Source: Salibacteraceae bacterium
GTDB taxonomy: Bacteria; Bacteroidota; Bacteroidia; Flavobacteriales_G; Salibacteraceae
DNA: 64,000 bases
Direction: 5' to 3'
Assembly: GCA_018401875.1 (NCBI GenBank)
Contig: JAGYJZ010000004.1
Coordinates: 172,693-236,692 of the forward strand
Of the stretch, positions 33,793 to 43,700 are shown piece after piece. The first letter of the stretch is position 1. Every line of letters starts with the position of its first letter. The notes under the pieces are model-generated. The model did no database searches. It was not told where the DNA came from and saw only the letters and a program-made list of their open reading frames with translations. A program made the position numbers and the translations under genes.

Positions 33793-34071
33793 AATCACTG
33801 TGGCCAACAATCGCTAAGAAAACATGGGGCGGAACGCACTGAAAGCAAGCTTAGAAACCGATAGCTATCGGGTTCGTAGTTTAGTTCGTCACGCCTTGCT
33901 TCGCTGAAGCTTCGCGAAGGCGAGGGCGGACAGGTAATCGCCTTGAATTGAAAATCAGCGAAGCTAAATCTGCTACTGCTCTTGACTGTTAGTCAAAATT
34001 TAATAATAAAAAGGGAAGATTATAAAAGCCTGAACTTTTGTAATAACTTTGTAATTACATTTATAAATATC
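33793..34071. repeat. Palindrome-rich spacer upstream of mazE
   Basis: Contains CCGATAGCTATCGG (33858-33871), a perfect 14-bp palindrome, and a family C repeat GCCTTGCTTCGCTGAAGC continuing to 33924 (33893-33924). The repeat contains the perfect palindrome CTTCGCGAAG and its ends pair as GCCTT/AAGGC. No gene is visible except a short upstream extension of mazE that is not needed. Confidence 0.75.
34044..34051 (+). promoter_or_regulatory. -7 promoter box for mazEF
   Basis: TAACTTTG fits TAnnTTTG and is 20 bases before the mazE ATG at 34072. No good -33 TTTG is found at 19-21 bases upstream. Confidence 0.38.
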
Positions 34072-34317
34072 ATGGAAATCTCAGTTATTAAAATCGGAAA
34101 CTCAAAAGGACTCAGACTATCGAAAGATATTCTGACCCGATACAACATCAAAGACACTGTTGAGTTGGTCCTAGAAAAAGGATATATCATTTTAAAACCA
34201 ACATCAAAGCCTAGAAAAGGATGGGAAGAAGCTTTTAAAGAGATGCATGAACGTCAAGACGACCACCTTTTAATGGATGATGTTTTCGAAGATGAAAACT
34301 TTGAAGAATGGACATAG
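34072..34317 (+). CDS. mazE: MazE-like antitoxin (AbrB/SpoVT fold)
   Basis: An 81-residue DNA-binding antitoxin. From ATG 34072 the N-terminus MEISVIKIGNSKGLRLSK is the swapped-hairpin AbrB domain of MazE, and the acidic C-terminal tail (DDVFEDENFEEW) is the type that wraps the toxin. A frame open from 33982 precedes this start but its residues do not fit the family. It overlaps mazF by 10 bases, so the pair is co-translated. It probably represses its own promoter with MazF. Confidence 0.88.
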   Translation: MEISVIKIGNSKGLRLSKDILTRYNIKDTVELVLEKGYIILKPTSKPRKGWEEAFKEMHERQDDHLLMDDVFEDENFEEWT

Positions 34318-34631
34318 AGCAATACGACATTATCCTTGTCAACCTAGACCCTACTAAAGGAAGCGAGATTAAAAAAACAAGACCGTGTCTCGTTATTTCC
34401 CCAAACGAGATGAATACGTATCTAAGAACTGTTGTGGTTGCACCAATGACAACAGCTGAGAAAAGCTACCCGACCAGGGTTATAATTAATCATAACAACA
34501 AAATTGGAGCTGCGGCAATGGATCAAATAAGAACCATAGACAAAAGTCGTGTGATTAAATCGCTCGGAAAAATATCAAAAGACGAGATTGAAAAGTGCAA
34601 ATCCGTTATTCAAGAAACATACGTGAGTTAA
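34308..34631 (+). CDS. mazF: MazF/PemK-family mRNA interferase toxin
   Basis: Ribosome-independent endoribonuclease toxin. The 107-residue product has the MazF-fold signature: QYDIILVNLDPTKGSEIKKTRPCLVISP (catalytic-pocket arginine in TRPC), the VVVAPMTT strand and the C-terminal AAMDQIRTIDKSRV block. Length and motifs are intact. It is directly downstream of and overlapping mazE. The module lies between two copies of repeat C, which suggests that repeat-mediated movement or loss is possible. Confidence 0.93.
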   Translation: MDIEQYDIILVNLDPTKGSEIKKTRPCLVISPNEMNTYLRTVVVAPMTTAEKSYPTRVIINHNNKIGAAAMDQIRTIDKSRVIKSLGKISKDEIEKCKSVIQETYVS

Positions 34632-34717
34632 AAAAAACGGGCCCCAAGAACGCCTATAGCTAATGCTGTCTTGAAACTAAAAAATGATGTTTTGTACTTT
34701 CAATAATCATCCAGCTG

Positions 34718-34749
34718 GCCTTGCTCCACTGAAGCTTCGCGAAGGCGAG
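34718..34749 (+). repeat. Family C palindromic repeat, second copy
   Basis: GCCTTGCTCCACTGAAGC continuing to 34749, matching the 33893-33924 copy at 30 of 32 positions and in the same orientation. Together they flank mazEF with 34 and 12 bases... of spacer to the nearest palindromes on either side; the region 34632-34801 holds no gene. Confidence 0.78.
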
Positions 34750-34801
34750 CGAGAACGTTTCCAAAATGCCGCTACTGCTTATACACCAAGCCGTTAACCC
34801 C

Positions 34802-37800
34802 CTATTCCACAACAATCTTGTGATGGAGCATTGTTTCGCCTTGTTTGAGAAAGAGAATGTAGTTGCCTGAGGCGAGGCTCGAAAGGTCTAAACGCACGGT
34901 TCGCGAAGTGCTCGGCTGCGAAATCACCGTTCGGCCTTGGATATCCACGACAGAGATGTTGGGTTGAGCAAACGCTTCAGGCAGCTGAATGGTAAGCACG
35001 TCCCTCACAGGGTTTGGAAACACCAAAATGCTGTTTTCGTTGGTCTCTTCAACGCCTACGAAAAGGATCGTGACTTCTAAACTATCGCTTCCAACGCAGC
35101 CGTTGGCATCGGTTTCATAGACAAAAATCTCACCTGTCGGGCCAGCGTTCCATTGCACCAGTGAAGCATTACTAGCGGCTGATAAAACGCTTCCACCTTC
35201 GAGCATCCAATTGAAAGAAGAGCCAGCACTTGTGGGCACAGAATAGTTGTAGCTCGTCCAAGCTTGCACCGATGCCGGACCTGTAATTGGACCTGCAATA
35301 GGGTCAGCAAAGGTTGGGTTAGAGCCAATCGTATCGCTGAGTGTTGCCACTTGTGAAACACTATCGGTGACGGTAACTGTGTATGTTCCAGCAGCCAGTC
35401 CAGAAATATCTTCCGTGGTAGCACCGTTGCTCCATGCTATGCTGAATGGCGGCACACCACCAATGATGGTTAGGTCGATGCTTCCGTTGTTGGTGTTGAT
35501 GCACGTAACATCTGATGCGATGCTCACCAGTGTTAATGCAGCTATCGTATCTACAAAAAACGATTGACTGTTTGTGCAACCCGCAGTATCCGTTACCGTG
35601 ATGGTGTAGTTACCAATGCTCAAGTTTGAAATGTCTTCTGTAGTTTCAGCATTGCTCCAGAGAAAGGTGTATGGTGGAATTCCACCAGAAACGCTCACAT
35701 CAATAGCGCCATCGTTGGATGTGCCATTCGTTGGGGGCGTAATTATTCCTGAAATAATGATTTCGAGTGGTTCTGCTACCGTAAAAGTGTCAATGACCAC
35801 CGAAGTGTCGTTGTCGGTTATCGTAACCGAGTACACGCCTCCTAACAGTCCTGTAAGGTCTTCTGTGGTGCTGCCATTGCTCCAATTAAAAGAATAGGGT
35901 GGCACACCGCCTTGTACGCTCAAATCAATCGCACCTGAGCTATCGCCAAAACAAGAAAGATCGGTTAATGAAGCAAACACTACCATTGGTCCAGTGGCAA
36001 TGGCAGAATCAACAAAGAAGCAAGTGCTGTCAACACAACCATTGGAGTCTACTACTGTCAAGCAGTAGTTTCCACTCGTTAAGCTATCGATGTCTTGGGT
36101 AGTCGCTCCGTTTGACCAAAAATATGAATAACCGGGTGTGCCGCCAGTTACTGTAAGGTCAATGCTTCCATCATTTGCCACAGCTGAAGACGCGTTAGCT
36201 ACGAAGGCAGTAAATGTCAATGAATCAGGCGCGCCCACGGTGATCGTATCGATCCAAACGTTTCCGTTGGAGTCTGAATATTGAATGAAATACTGCCCGG
36301 CAGCCAGACCCGATTGGCTGAACGAAGTATCGATGTAACCTGAAAAATAATCGTTGGTTACTACTACATCGCGGCTACCAGCAGTTGAAATTAATCCCGG
36401 TTGGTATTGAGAGGCATCGTTTCGAAAATATCCTGTTGCGTGCACCCTTTCATCTGGTCCTAAGTGAAGTCGCGAAAAGGCATCAGCTTGATTTCCACCA
36501 AAGTTCTTGCCCCAAATCTCTGCGAATTGCTCTCCAATTTTACCCATGAACGCGTCTTGGTTTCCATTGGTTGAAAAGGTAGAATCCGCAAAAAATAAGG
36601 AGCCATTAAACTGTCCTACAAACACCAAATAGTCGTCATCAACGCTGGCTAAATCAGTCACAAATTCAGCCCCACTTCCCGCAAAGGTGTATATGTTTTG
36701 AAGGCTGCCGGTGGCAGAAGCGATGTATCCGATAAAGCCATCATTGCCGCCTGTTGAGGGGAACGTTTGTCCATCTAGAGTCATTGTGCCCGACCACGAG
36801 CCACCCACGTAAAGTCGATCACCTGTTGAATTGATATCTATAGTTGTGCAAAAATCATCATTAGCACCACCGCCTTGCTGTGCCCAACCCCAAGTACCAT
36901 TCGTATCAAGGGAAGCGATAAAAAAGTCTTTTTGACCCTGCGCAGTCAAGGTGTTGGCGCCAAACGTAGCAGCTGAGTTTGCTTCACCAACAGCGTACAC
37001 GGCTTCAACAACGCCATTATTTTCGAATGTCACCACATCATCGATGAGGTCGTTTGCCACACCGCCACCGGTTGCAGCCCAATAGCTCGTCACCAGCGAA
37101 GTGTCGAGGCAAAGCACAAACGCATCAAAGCCTCCGTTTGAGTTAAACGTGTTTCCTGCCAAAGTGATGGAGTTTTGAAACCCTCCACCGAGGTATAAGC
37201 GACCAGCAGCGTAGTGCACGGTTCGCGTTTCTTCGCTGCCCGCGCCACCAAACTGAACGATGGTATCAACAAGCCCTGTGGGGATGTCAATTTTCGCAAG
37301 GTAAGCTTGGTATGAGCCTGTTGAAGTAATGGCACTGTTACCTATTTGACACGTGCCATTAAAATAGCCTGTTACGTAAGTTTTATCTCCTGCGCCCGTA
37401 ATGCCAAAACCGGCTGTAAAATCGCCAGGTGTACTGCCCGAAATGGCCCATAACAGTGCGCTCGTGTTTGCATTGAAGCATGCCACAAACATATCTTGAG
37501 GCGCACCAGCGAGTAAGGTGGTGGCGCCAAAAGAAACAGAATCAGCAAAATTTCCCGTGGCTATATACACCGGCCCGGCTGAAGTTTGGCCTGCCCAAAT
37601 GGAGTATCCTTCGTCTGCACCCGTTCCCGAACCTTGATTGATAAAGGTGTAATCGTCATTGGTGAGGTTTTGAAAGGTTACCGTGGTGCTGTCTATCTGA
37701 ATGGTGATGGGCGCAAAGCACGCTGTGATGCTATCTACAATGTAGCTTCCATCGCTTGAATTCCAGCATGTGGCATCGGTGACGGTGTGCACGTTAGAAA

Positions 37801-37864
37801 ACTGTGCGAAAGAAGGAAAACAAGAAAGAAGGGCAAGTGATAAGGTGGTGAGAATCTTTTTCAT
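34802..37864 (-). CDS. T9SS-secreted SprB-repeat surface protein, type A sorting domain
   Basis: A 1020-residue secreted protein. Signal peptide ends near SFAQ (residue 21). Residues about 85-480 hold propeller-like repeats with the pattern YVTGYFNG, FGGAGSEETR and GGFDAFVLCLDTS, as in SBBP-type proteins. Residues about 545-860 hold four SprB repeats, each with GG-PPY-F-WSNG-TTEDI and GTYTVTVTD (adhesin repeats of gliding bacteria). An Ig/PKD-like domain follows, then a type A CTD (LVFPNPVRDVLTIQLP, ISVVDIQGRTV, SLASGNYILFLKQG). It is expected to be exported by T9SS to the surface and likely binds matrix or substrate. Convergent with mazEF; no operon partner. Confidence 0.85.
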   Translation of the reverse strand: MKKILTTLSLALLSCFPSFAQFSNVHTVTDATCWNSSDGSYIVDSITACFAPITIQIDSTTVTFQNLTNDDYTFINQGSGTGADEGYSIWAGQTSAGPVYIATGNFADSVSFGATTLLAGAPQDMFVACFNANTSALLWAISGSTPGDFTAGFGITGAGDKTYVTGYFNGTCQIGNSAITSTGSYQAYLAKIDIPTGLVDTIVQFGGAGSEETRTVHYAAGRLYLGGGFQNSITLAGNTFNSNGGFDAFVLCLDTSLVTSYWAATGGGVANDLIDDVVTFENNGVVEAVYAVGEANSAATFGANTLTAQGQKDFFIASLDTNGTWGWAQQGGGANDDFCTTIDINSTGDRLYVGGSWSGTMTLDGQTFPSTGGNDGFIGYIASATGSLQNIYTFAGSGAEFVTDLASVDDDYLVFVGQFNGSLFFADSTFSTNGNQDAFMGKIGEQFAEIWGKNFGGNQADAFSRLHLGPDERVHATGYFRNDASQYQPGLISTAGSRDVVVTNDYFSGYIDTSFSQSGLAAGQYFIQYSDSNGNVWIDTITVGAPDSLTFTAFVANASSAVANDGSIDLTVTGGTPGYSYFWSNGATTQDIDSLTSGNYCLTVVDSNGCVDSTCFFVDSAIATGPMVVFASLTDLSCFGDSSGAIDLSVQGGVPPYSFNWSNGSTTEDLTGLLGGVYSVTITDNDTSVVIDTFTVAEPLEIIISGIITPPTNGTSNDGAIDVSVSGGIPPYTFLWSNAETTEDISNLSIGNYTITVTDTAGCTNSQSFFVDTIAALTLVSIASDVTCINTNNGSIDLTIIGGVPPFSIAWSNGATTEDISGLAAGTYTVTVTDSVSQVATLSDTIGSNPTFADPIAGPITGPASVQAWTSYNYSVPTSAGSSFNWMLEGGSVLSAASNASLVQWNAGPTGEIFVYETDANGCVGSDSLEVTILFVGVEETNENSILVFPNPVRDVLTIQLPEAFAQPNISVVDIQGRTVISQPSTSRTVRLDLSSLASGNYILFLKQGETMLHHKIVVE

Positions 37865-37937
37865 AGCATACGTTTAATTGCGTCAAAGCTGCATACGTGA
37901 ATCAAGCCTTGTCGGTTTGGTTCAAAAGTCAACAATT

Positions 37938-39494
37938 CTACGAAGCTAGCAATGCCCATAATTCCGATTCGTGCGGAATATCAGCAATTAAAGAGTTGAA
38001 ACCGTAAGCAGTGAGTTTTTTTGCGGTGGATTTTCCGATGGAAATGAGCTTTGCGCTTTCGGGAAACCCGCTATTGCCTTCAAAGTATGCTTCCACATTG
38101 CTTGGACTGGTAAAAATGTACACCTCAGCAGCTTGAACGTTGTTAGCAGTAGATTTTACACTATAGCAGTTGACGTTGACGACTTGATTGTCGTTCAGTG
38201 ACGATTGAATCGACTTTAATGAGCGGTCAGAACCGGGAAATAACACTGATTCAGTTCCAGCGGCCTCCTTAAACTTTAAACTCACCGCAGACATATCGCT
38301 TTCTGCACCGATGAAGTCGATGTGCGAAATGTATTTGCCAAGTGTGTTGGCTGTTGAACTTCCGGCAGCACCGAATTTTTTCGAGGCCCAATTCTCTGGA
38401 TTTTCTTGGGCGAAAAAGGCCTCAACGCCATTGCTTGAGGAGAAAAACACCCAATTGCATTTTTCTGGGTCTGCTTGAAAAGGCACGAAATCGATGTCAA
38501 TAAGTGAAGTTGCTCTGAGCGTGATTTCGTGAAAGTCGCACGCCCGTTTTAGATAACTGTCCTGATCAAGATTTTTTGAAATAAACACGGACGATGGAAA
38601 GGCGCTTGATTTGAGTTGCTCAAACATTTTCAATCCGTTTGCGAGGGTGTCTGTTTCGAAGCGCACGCGTTTTGAAAAGGACTCCCATTCTTTTGAAAAA
38701 GTAGCTCTCACGGTGAAACCATTTTCGTTTTTACTGGCATGAACTCCTATAGGAATATGACAACCACCGCCAAATCCTGAGAGGATTCCACGCTCGATTT
38801 GTATGGCGCTTGATACAGCTTCATCGTGCAGTTGCGAAATGATGGCGCTGGTTTCAACATCTTCTTCACGGCATTGAAAGGCCAATACACCTTGTGCAGG
38901 AGCAGGAATGAAAACGCGCGGGTCGAGCAGGTCGGCACGCAAGTCGTTTAAATCTAATTGCAAACGATGGATGCCGGCATAGGCGATCAAAATAGCGTCA
39001 AATTGACCTTCGCGCAGTTTGTTGACGCGGGTAGGCACATTTCCGCGAATGTCTTTTATGGTGATGTCGTGTCGCAACTCTGAAATCTGCGCTTTTCTGC
39101 GGGCTGACGAGGTGCCCACCACAGCATTTTTTTTAAAATTAAGCGGCTGACTCAGGTCCACAGCATCGGGATGAATCAGCAACAGTTCAGCGGGGTTTTC
39201 TCGGTAGGATACTCCTGCAATCTTTAATCCAGGGGGCGATTGTGTTTCGAGGTCTTTGTGGGAGTGAATAGCAACATCTATCTCATTGTTCAACAATGCT
39301 TCTTCGATTTCTTTGGTGAAAAAGCCTTTGCCTTCAATTTTATCAAAACTTAAGTGCTGAATGCGATCGCCTTTGGTGACAATGATGATGATTTCAGAGT
39401 CAACGCCTATCGTCTTAAGGCTGTCTTGAAAAAAGTGTGCTTGCCACAATGCCAAATCACTTCCGCGGCTTCCTATTCGAATTTTTTTACTCAA
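37938..39494 (-). CDS. hemCD: Bifunctional hydroxymethylbilane synthase/uroporphyrinogen-III synthase
   Basis: Two consecutive haem-pathway enzymes in one 518-residue chain. Residues 1 to about 300 are HemC: RIGSRGSDLALWQA, the arginine-rich GTSSARRKAQ block and the dipyrromethane cofactor cysteine Cys245 in GFGGGCHIPIG. Residues about 305-518 read as HemD, a poorly conserved family, with VFFSSSNGVEAFF, IFTSPSNVEAYF and SIGKSTAKKL as matching blocks. HemC/HemD fusions occur in several bacterial groups. The start overlaps the hemA stop by eight bases (39487-39494), so hemA and hemCD form an operon. Confidence 0.93.
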   Translation of the reverse strand: MSKKIRIGSRGSDLALWQAHFFQDSLKTIGVDSEIIIIVTKGDRIQHLSFDKIEGKGFFTKEIEEALLNNEIDVAIHSHKDLETQSPPGLKIAGVSYRENPAELLLIHPDAVDLSQPLNFKKNAVVGTSSARRKAQISELRHDITIKDIRGNVPTRVNKLREGQFDAILIAYAGIHRLQLDLNDLRADLLDPRVFIPAPAQGVLAFQCREEDVETSAIISQLHDEAVSSAIQIERGILSGFGGGCHIPIGVHASKNENGFTVRATFSKEWESFSKRVRFETDTLANGLKMFEQLKSSAFPSSVFISKNLDQDSYLKRACDFHEITLRATSLIDIDFVPFQADPEKCNWVFFSSSNGVEAFFAQENPENWASKKFGAAGSSTANTLGKYISHIDFIGAESDMSAVSLKFKEAAGTESVLFPGSDRSLKSIQSSLNDNQVVNVNCYSVKSTANNVQAAEVYIFTSPSNVEAYFEGNSGFPESAKLISIGKSTAKKLTAYGFNSLIADIPHESELWALLAS

Positions 39495-40737
39495 TGATGG
39501 GGTCTTTTAGGTCTTGTTCGAGCACGATTTGCTTCGCCATCTTCATCGGAATGGAGATGTATTTTTTCTCGAGGTAGTTCAGAATTTTATCCAGTGTTTC
39601 TCGGCTTTTTGGGTCGAGTGCATTCACATCTTTGGCGAAAGTTTTGTCGAGTGCGCGCAGCTTTATTTCCTTCATGATTTGAGGAATTTCTTGCATGGCC
39701 AATTCGAGTTTTCTGTTTTTAAAGGCTGTTTCAAATTCTTCAATCCTCATTTCTACCAATTGCTCGCAGCGAAACACTTCCTTTTCTCGTTCCTTGAGGT
39801 TGCGCTTGGCTTCTTCTTTCAGCGCTTCGATTGAAATGTAATCAATGTCAAATTGCTCTAAGATTGAAGCGTCAATATCGTTGGGAATGGCTAAGTCAAC
39901 GATGGTTTTTTTTCCTGTCACACCCATTTGCTTAAACATGGTCGCATTCAATATGGAATGATCAGAGCCTGTGCATGTAACAAGCACATCAAAGTGACCC
40001 ACTTTCTCAACGAAATCGCTGAGACTATACCCTTCACCGTCAATGAGCGATGCTAAAGCCGTGGCTTTTTCTTTGGTTCTATTGAAAACCTTGATGCTTT
40101 TAAAGTTGTGCTTTTGTAGGTTTCCCGCAATGGCTTCGATGGTTTGTCCTGCGCCCACATACACAATCGAGTGGTCGCTCGTGAGATCGCGCTCTATCAG
40201 CTGCCTGTAAGCTAAATTCACTACTGAAATCGGCTTTGTTGCAATTTCTGTTTCGGTATAAATCTGCTTGGCTGTTTCGATTGCTTTTTGGACGCCAATA
40301 CGGATGAAATCGCCTGTGAATCCATTCTTATGAGCCCGCTCGTAGGCGGTACGCACCTGTGTGATAATTTCTCTTTCGCCAATGATAAGTGAGTCGAGCG
40401 AGCTCGAAACGTGAAAGACATGTCGAATGGCGTCTTGCCCGTGGTGTAAGCGGCTGAGTTCGGCAGCTTTGTCGATGTCTTCAGGGGATAATTTCGGGTA
40501 GAACGCATTAAACAAAGCAGCAGTAGTGGCGCGATCGAAATGCAATGGGCTGCGAAAAAAGAACTCAACGCGGTTGCATGTCGAGAGAAACATGAACTCT
40601 TTTATGTTGAATTGCGCCAAATGATTTTCGAACCTTGCCTTTTGCTCATCGGGTTCTACGTGGAACTTTCCGACCAGGTCGAGGCCCAAATGACGATGCG
40701 TAAGCGCTATGACTTTAAAGTGATTCAATGCGAGCAC
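39487..40737 (-). CDS. hemA: Glutamyl-tRNA reductase
   Basis: First committed step of C5-pathway tetrapyrrole synthesis: glutamyl-tRNA-Glu to glutamate-1-semialdehyde with NADPH. The 416-residue product has the catalytic Cys54 in LSTCNRVEFF, the GEREIITQVR block and an NADPH-binding Rossmann segment VYVGAGQTIEAIA. The start is a GTG at 40737 with no ATG upstream within the 40-base gap to the OmpA gene. It is same-strand with the adhesin cassette; shared transcription is possible since no terminator is obvious in that gap. Confidence 0.95.
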   Translation of the reverse strand: MLALNHFKVIALTHRHLGLDLVGKFHVEPDEQKARFENHLAQFNIKEFMFLSTCNRVEFFFRSPLHFDRATTAALFNAFYPKLSPEDIDKAAELSRLHHGQDAIRHVFHVSSSLDSLIIGEREIITQVRTAYERAHKNGFTGDFIRIGVQKAIETAKQIYTETEIATKPISVVNLAYRQLIERDLTSDHSIVYVGAGQTIEAIAGNLQKHNFKSIKVFNRTKEKATALASLIDGEGYSLSDFVEKVGHFDVLVTCTGSDHSILNATMFKQMGVTGKKTIVDLAIPNDIDASILEQFDIDYISIEALKEEAKRNLKEREKEVFRCEQLVEMRIEEFETAFKNRKLELAMQEIPQIMKEIKLRALDKTFAKDVNALDPKSRETLDKILNYLEKKYISIPMKMAKQIVLEQDLKDPIIE

Positions 40738-40777
40738 GAAAGTCTTCTAGGGAAGCACTTGTTTTGTCATGAAAATG

Positions 40778-43700
40778 TCACGGAGTGAGATGGTAAATCT
40801 CTACTTTTCTGTTTTCGAGTCGTTCTCCATAGGTCATGGTTTCGGTTCCTTCAGGAACGATGACCTCGGTTTCTATTCGATCGGCATCAACACCCAAATT
40901 CATAAGGTATTTCTTCACTTCTTCGGCTCGCATTTTCGCTATACTCGTATTTACTTCATCCGTGCCAAGGTCGCAGGAATAGCCCAAAATGAGGATGGGT
41001 TGCCCCGAACGATTGGCTTTTTGATGCACTTTATGATTGAGGTTATAGCGGTCGTTGTTGCTAAGGCGAATGCTGTTGAAGTTGAAATAGATGGTCTTGA
41101 GCATCAAGTCGTTTTTGTCTTCTGCGGTACGATTTGACGAAGGCTTGGCTTGCTTCGGTTTGCTTGCAACAGACGCGGTCGACTTATTACTTGCCTTGTT
41201 TTCAGGCGCATCTGCTGTCAAGAACTCTCCTGCGTTTAGGCTCGAATAATCACCGGCAAGTTCACCTGCCATTGAATCTGCAGAACGCGGTAATGTTTTA
41301 GACACAAAACCAGCTTCACTAAGACCTTCTTGTTCCAGGTATTGGTTTTCTTCGTTCATGAATTGAAACGATGACTCATCGAGCATAGCGCTTTCGTCCT
41401 CAGAGAGCCGTACGATGTAATTTGATTCTTTCGCCAATTTTGAGAAGATGAAGTTTCCATTTTCATCCGTGTAGACGGTTTCGATCACCTTGTTGTTTTC
41501 ATCTAAAAGCTCGAGTTTCACTCCACTTTTCGCAAGATCTTGATACTTGAATGTTCCTTTTACATCTTTGAAGCTTTCCGTGATCAGCATCTCTGTTTCG
41601 CCTTCGTTTACGGCTGAAATGTTGAAGAAATAATCAGGGTTAAGCTTCGAGAAGTCGTATAACTGGTTTTGTCTCAGAATACCTGTGGTCACATGACCGT
41701 CTTTGTCAACGAAATAGAGTTGACTCTCGTCAAGGTTTGTGTCATCTAAACCAACCACTTGCACTTTATAGTTTTGTTCAGGCTTAAGCATCGAGAACAC
41801 AAAGTGGCCGTATTGGTCGGTGGTGACAGTCTCAATCACCTTGTCATTCTCATCAATTAATTTTAGCGTTACACCTTCTTTGGCAATGCTCTTGTATTTA
41901 AACAGACCAATAGAGAACACGAAATTTTGACCGAGTGATGCGTCTGAATCTTCTTCAATCATGCGCTTCAGGCCATTCATGATTTCGGGGTTTAATGCCT
42001 TGTATTTAAAACCAAAGTCATCCGATTCCACCAGACTCATTTCATTGCCATTTCGATCAAGAAAAGCCAATGAACCTCTGCCTAGCGCATCGTCAGCAGG
42101 TTTGATATTGAAGTTTTGATCGGCACGCAGTTTTTTGAAAACGAACTCACCATTTTCATCGGTGATTACTTCCTCTATAATATTATTGTTTTCATCATAA
42201 AGCAAGAGTTTAGCTCCTGCTTGCGGCAGACTTTCAAATTTGAACACTCCTTTATTGGCTGTGGGTGTGGCTGCCATTTTGGTATCGGTTTCGGCCAGCA
42301 TTTTCAGCTGCGATAGCTCTCGGGCTTGGATTTTCTGGTATTTAAAAGCACCGTTTTCTGCCATGGCGCCCTTGAAGAGCTTATTGCCTTTCGAATCGGT
42401 GTAGTAGATCACACCGTTGTCTTTGATGTATTCCAACTCAGACATCACACGTATTCCGAGATTCAGACTGTCGTCTATTTCGGCAAAGGCGAATCGGCCA
42501 TCTTTTGATGTGCGCGCGTATTGGTAAATCTTGCCGTTTTCATCTTCCAGCGCCAATACGATTCCAGAAAGTGCTGTGCGATCCACTTCAAAAATTCCTT
42601 GCATTCCAGCGATGAACTCCGGTTTGTCGATGGTTTTTGTTTTGGCCACGTTTTCCTCTGTTTGTGGCGATAGTTGAATACTGCCGTCATCTGCCATGGT
42701 CAACTTATTGATGTACGCGCCATCTTTATTGAGTAACAGCGGATTAAACATTTTCAGATTAACGATGGGATGGCTCGGCACCAGCGTGTAGTTTTTCTTT
42801 TCTTTTAGTCCCGCAATTTCAATGATGTCGTTGCCTTTGGTTCTGTAAGTCCCAATCAATTGACCCGTTTCGTCCATCACGTCAACTTCTACATTTGACA
42901 TCCTCGACTCGCCCGATTCAAATACCAAGCGCACAACATCGGCATCGCGAAAGAACATCTTGTTAAAGGCAGTATAGATATTGCTTAAGCTGTCTTTGCG
43001 ATTGCTCGAGAAATACATCGTTTCTTCTGCAGCAAATGGGAACGCATCAAAACCGGAAGAATTAATCTCATTTCCAGCATTCTTTGGTGTTGACCAATTG
43101 GACCAAGTAGAGTCCTTTCGATAGGCGTAAAAAATATCACAGTCGCCATAACCTCCGTGGCCTGTTGATGCAAACATTAGGGTTTTACCATCTTCAAAAA
43201 GAAATGGCGAAATCTCATATCCTGTGCTGTTGATGCTATCTCCCAACCAAAGTGGCTTTGACCACGCTCCTGAAGCATTTTTAAAGCTCACGTAGAGGTC
43301 TTCTTGCCCGAGCGCGTTAGAACTTTCCATTGAGATGATGATGATATCTTCTGAAGAGTTGACGAAACCGCCATAAAAAGGGCTTTTTAAACTGAAGGAA
43401 GGAATAGCCAAAGGTGTTGGCCTCGACCATTGGTCACCTTCCATTACTGCTTCAGAAAATCCTGTCTGCAAGCTCACTTTCTTGATGTAAGTTCCTACTA
43501 AATATATTCGTTGCCCATCTTCAGAAATGCCAATTGCTGAATTGTTCAGGTAGTTGTTCAGTGGTTTTAAATCATTGGAAGGCTCACCCCATGTTTTTCC
43601 TTTTAAATCGGAGTACCATAAATCTTGACCTTGGTCCTTACCTCCTTCATTTCCCGGATGTAAGGTTCGTGTAAAGTAGAGTCTGTTATTTGCAGCATCA

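Noticed and set aside
34632..34801. Intrinsic terminator after mazF
   Set aside because: GGGCCC and the family C repeat form hairpins but no T-run follows on the plus strand within a suitable distance.
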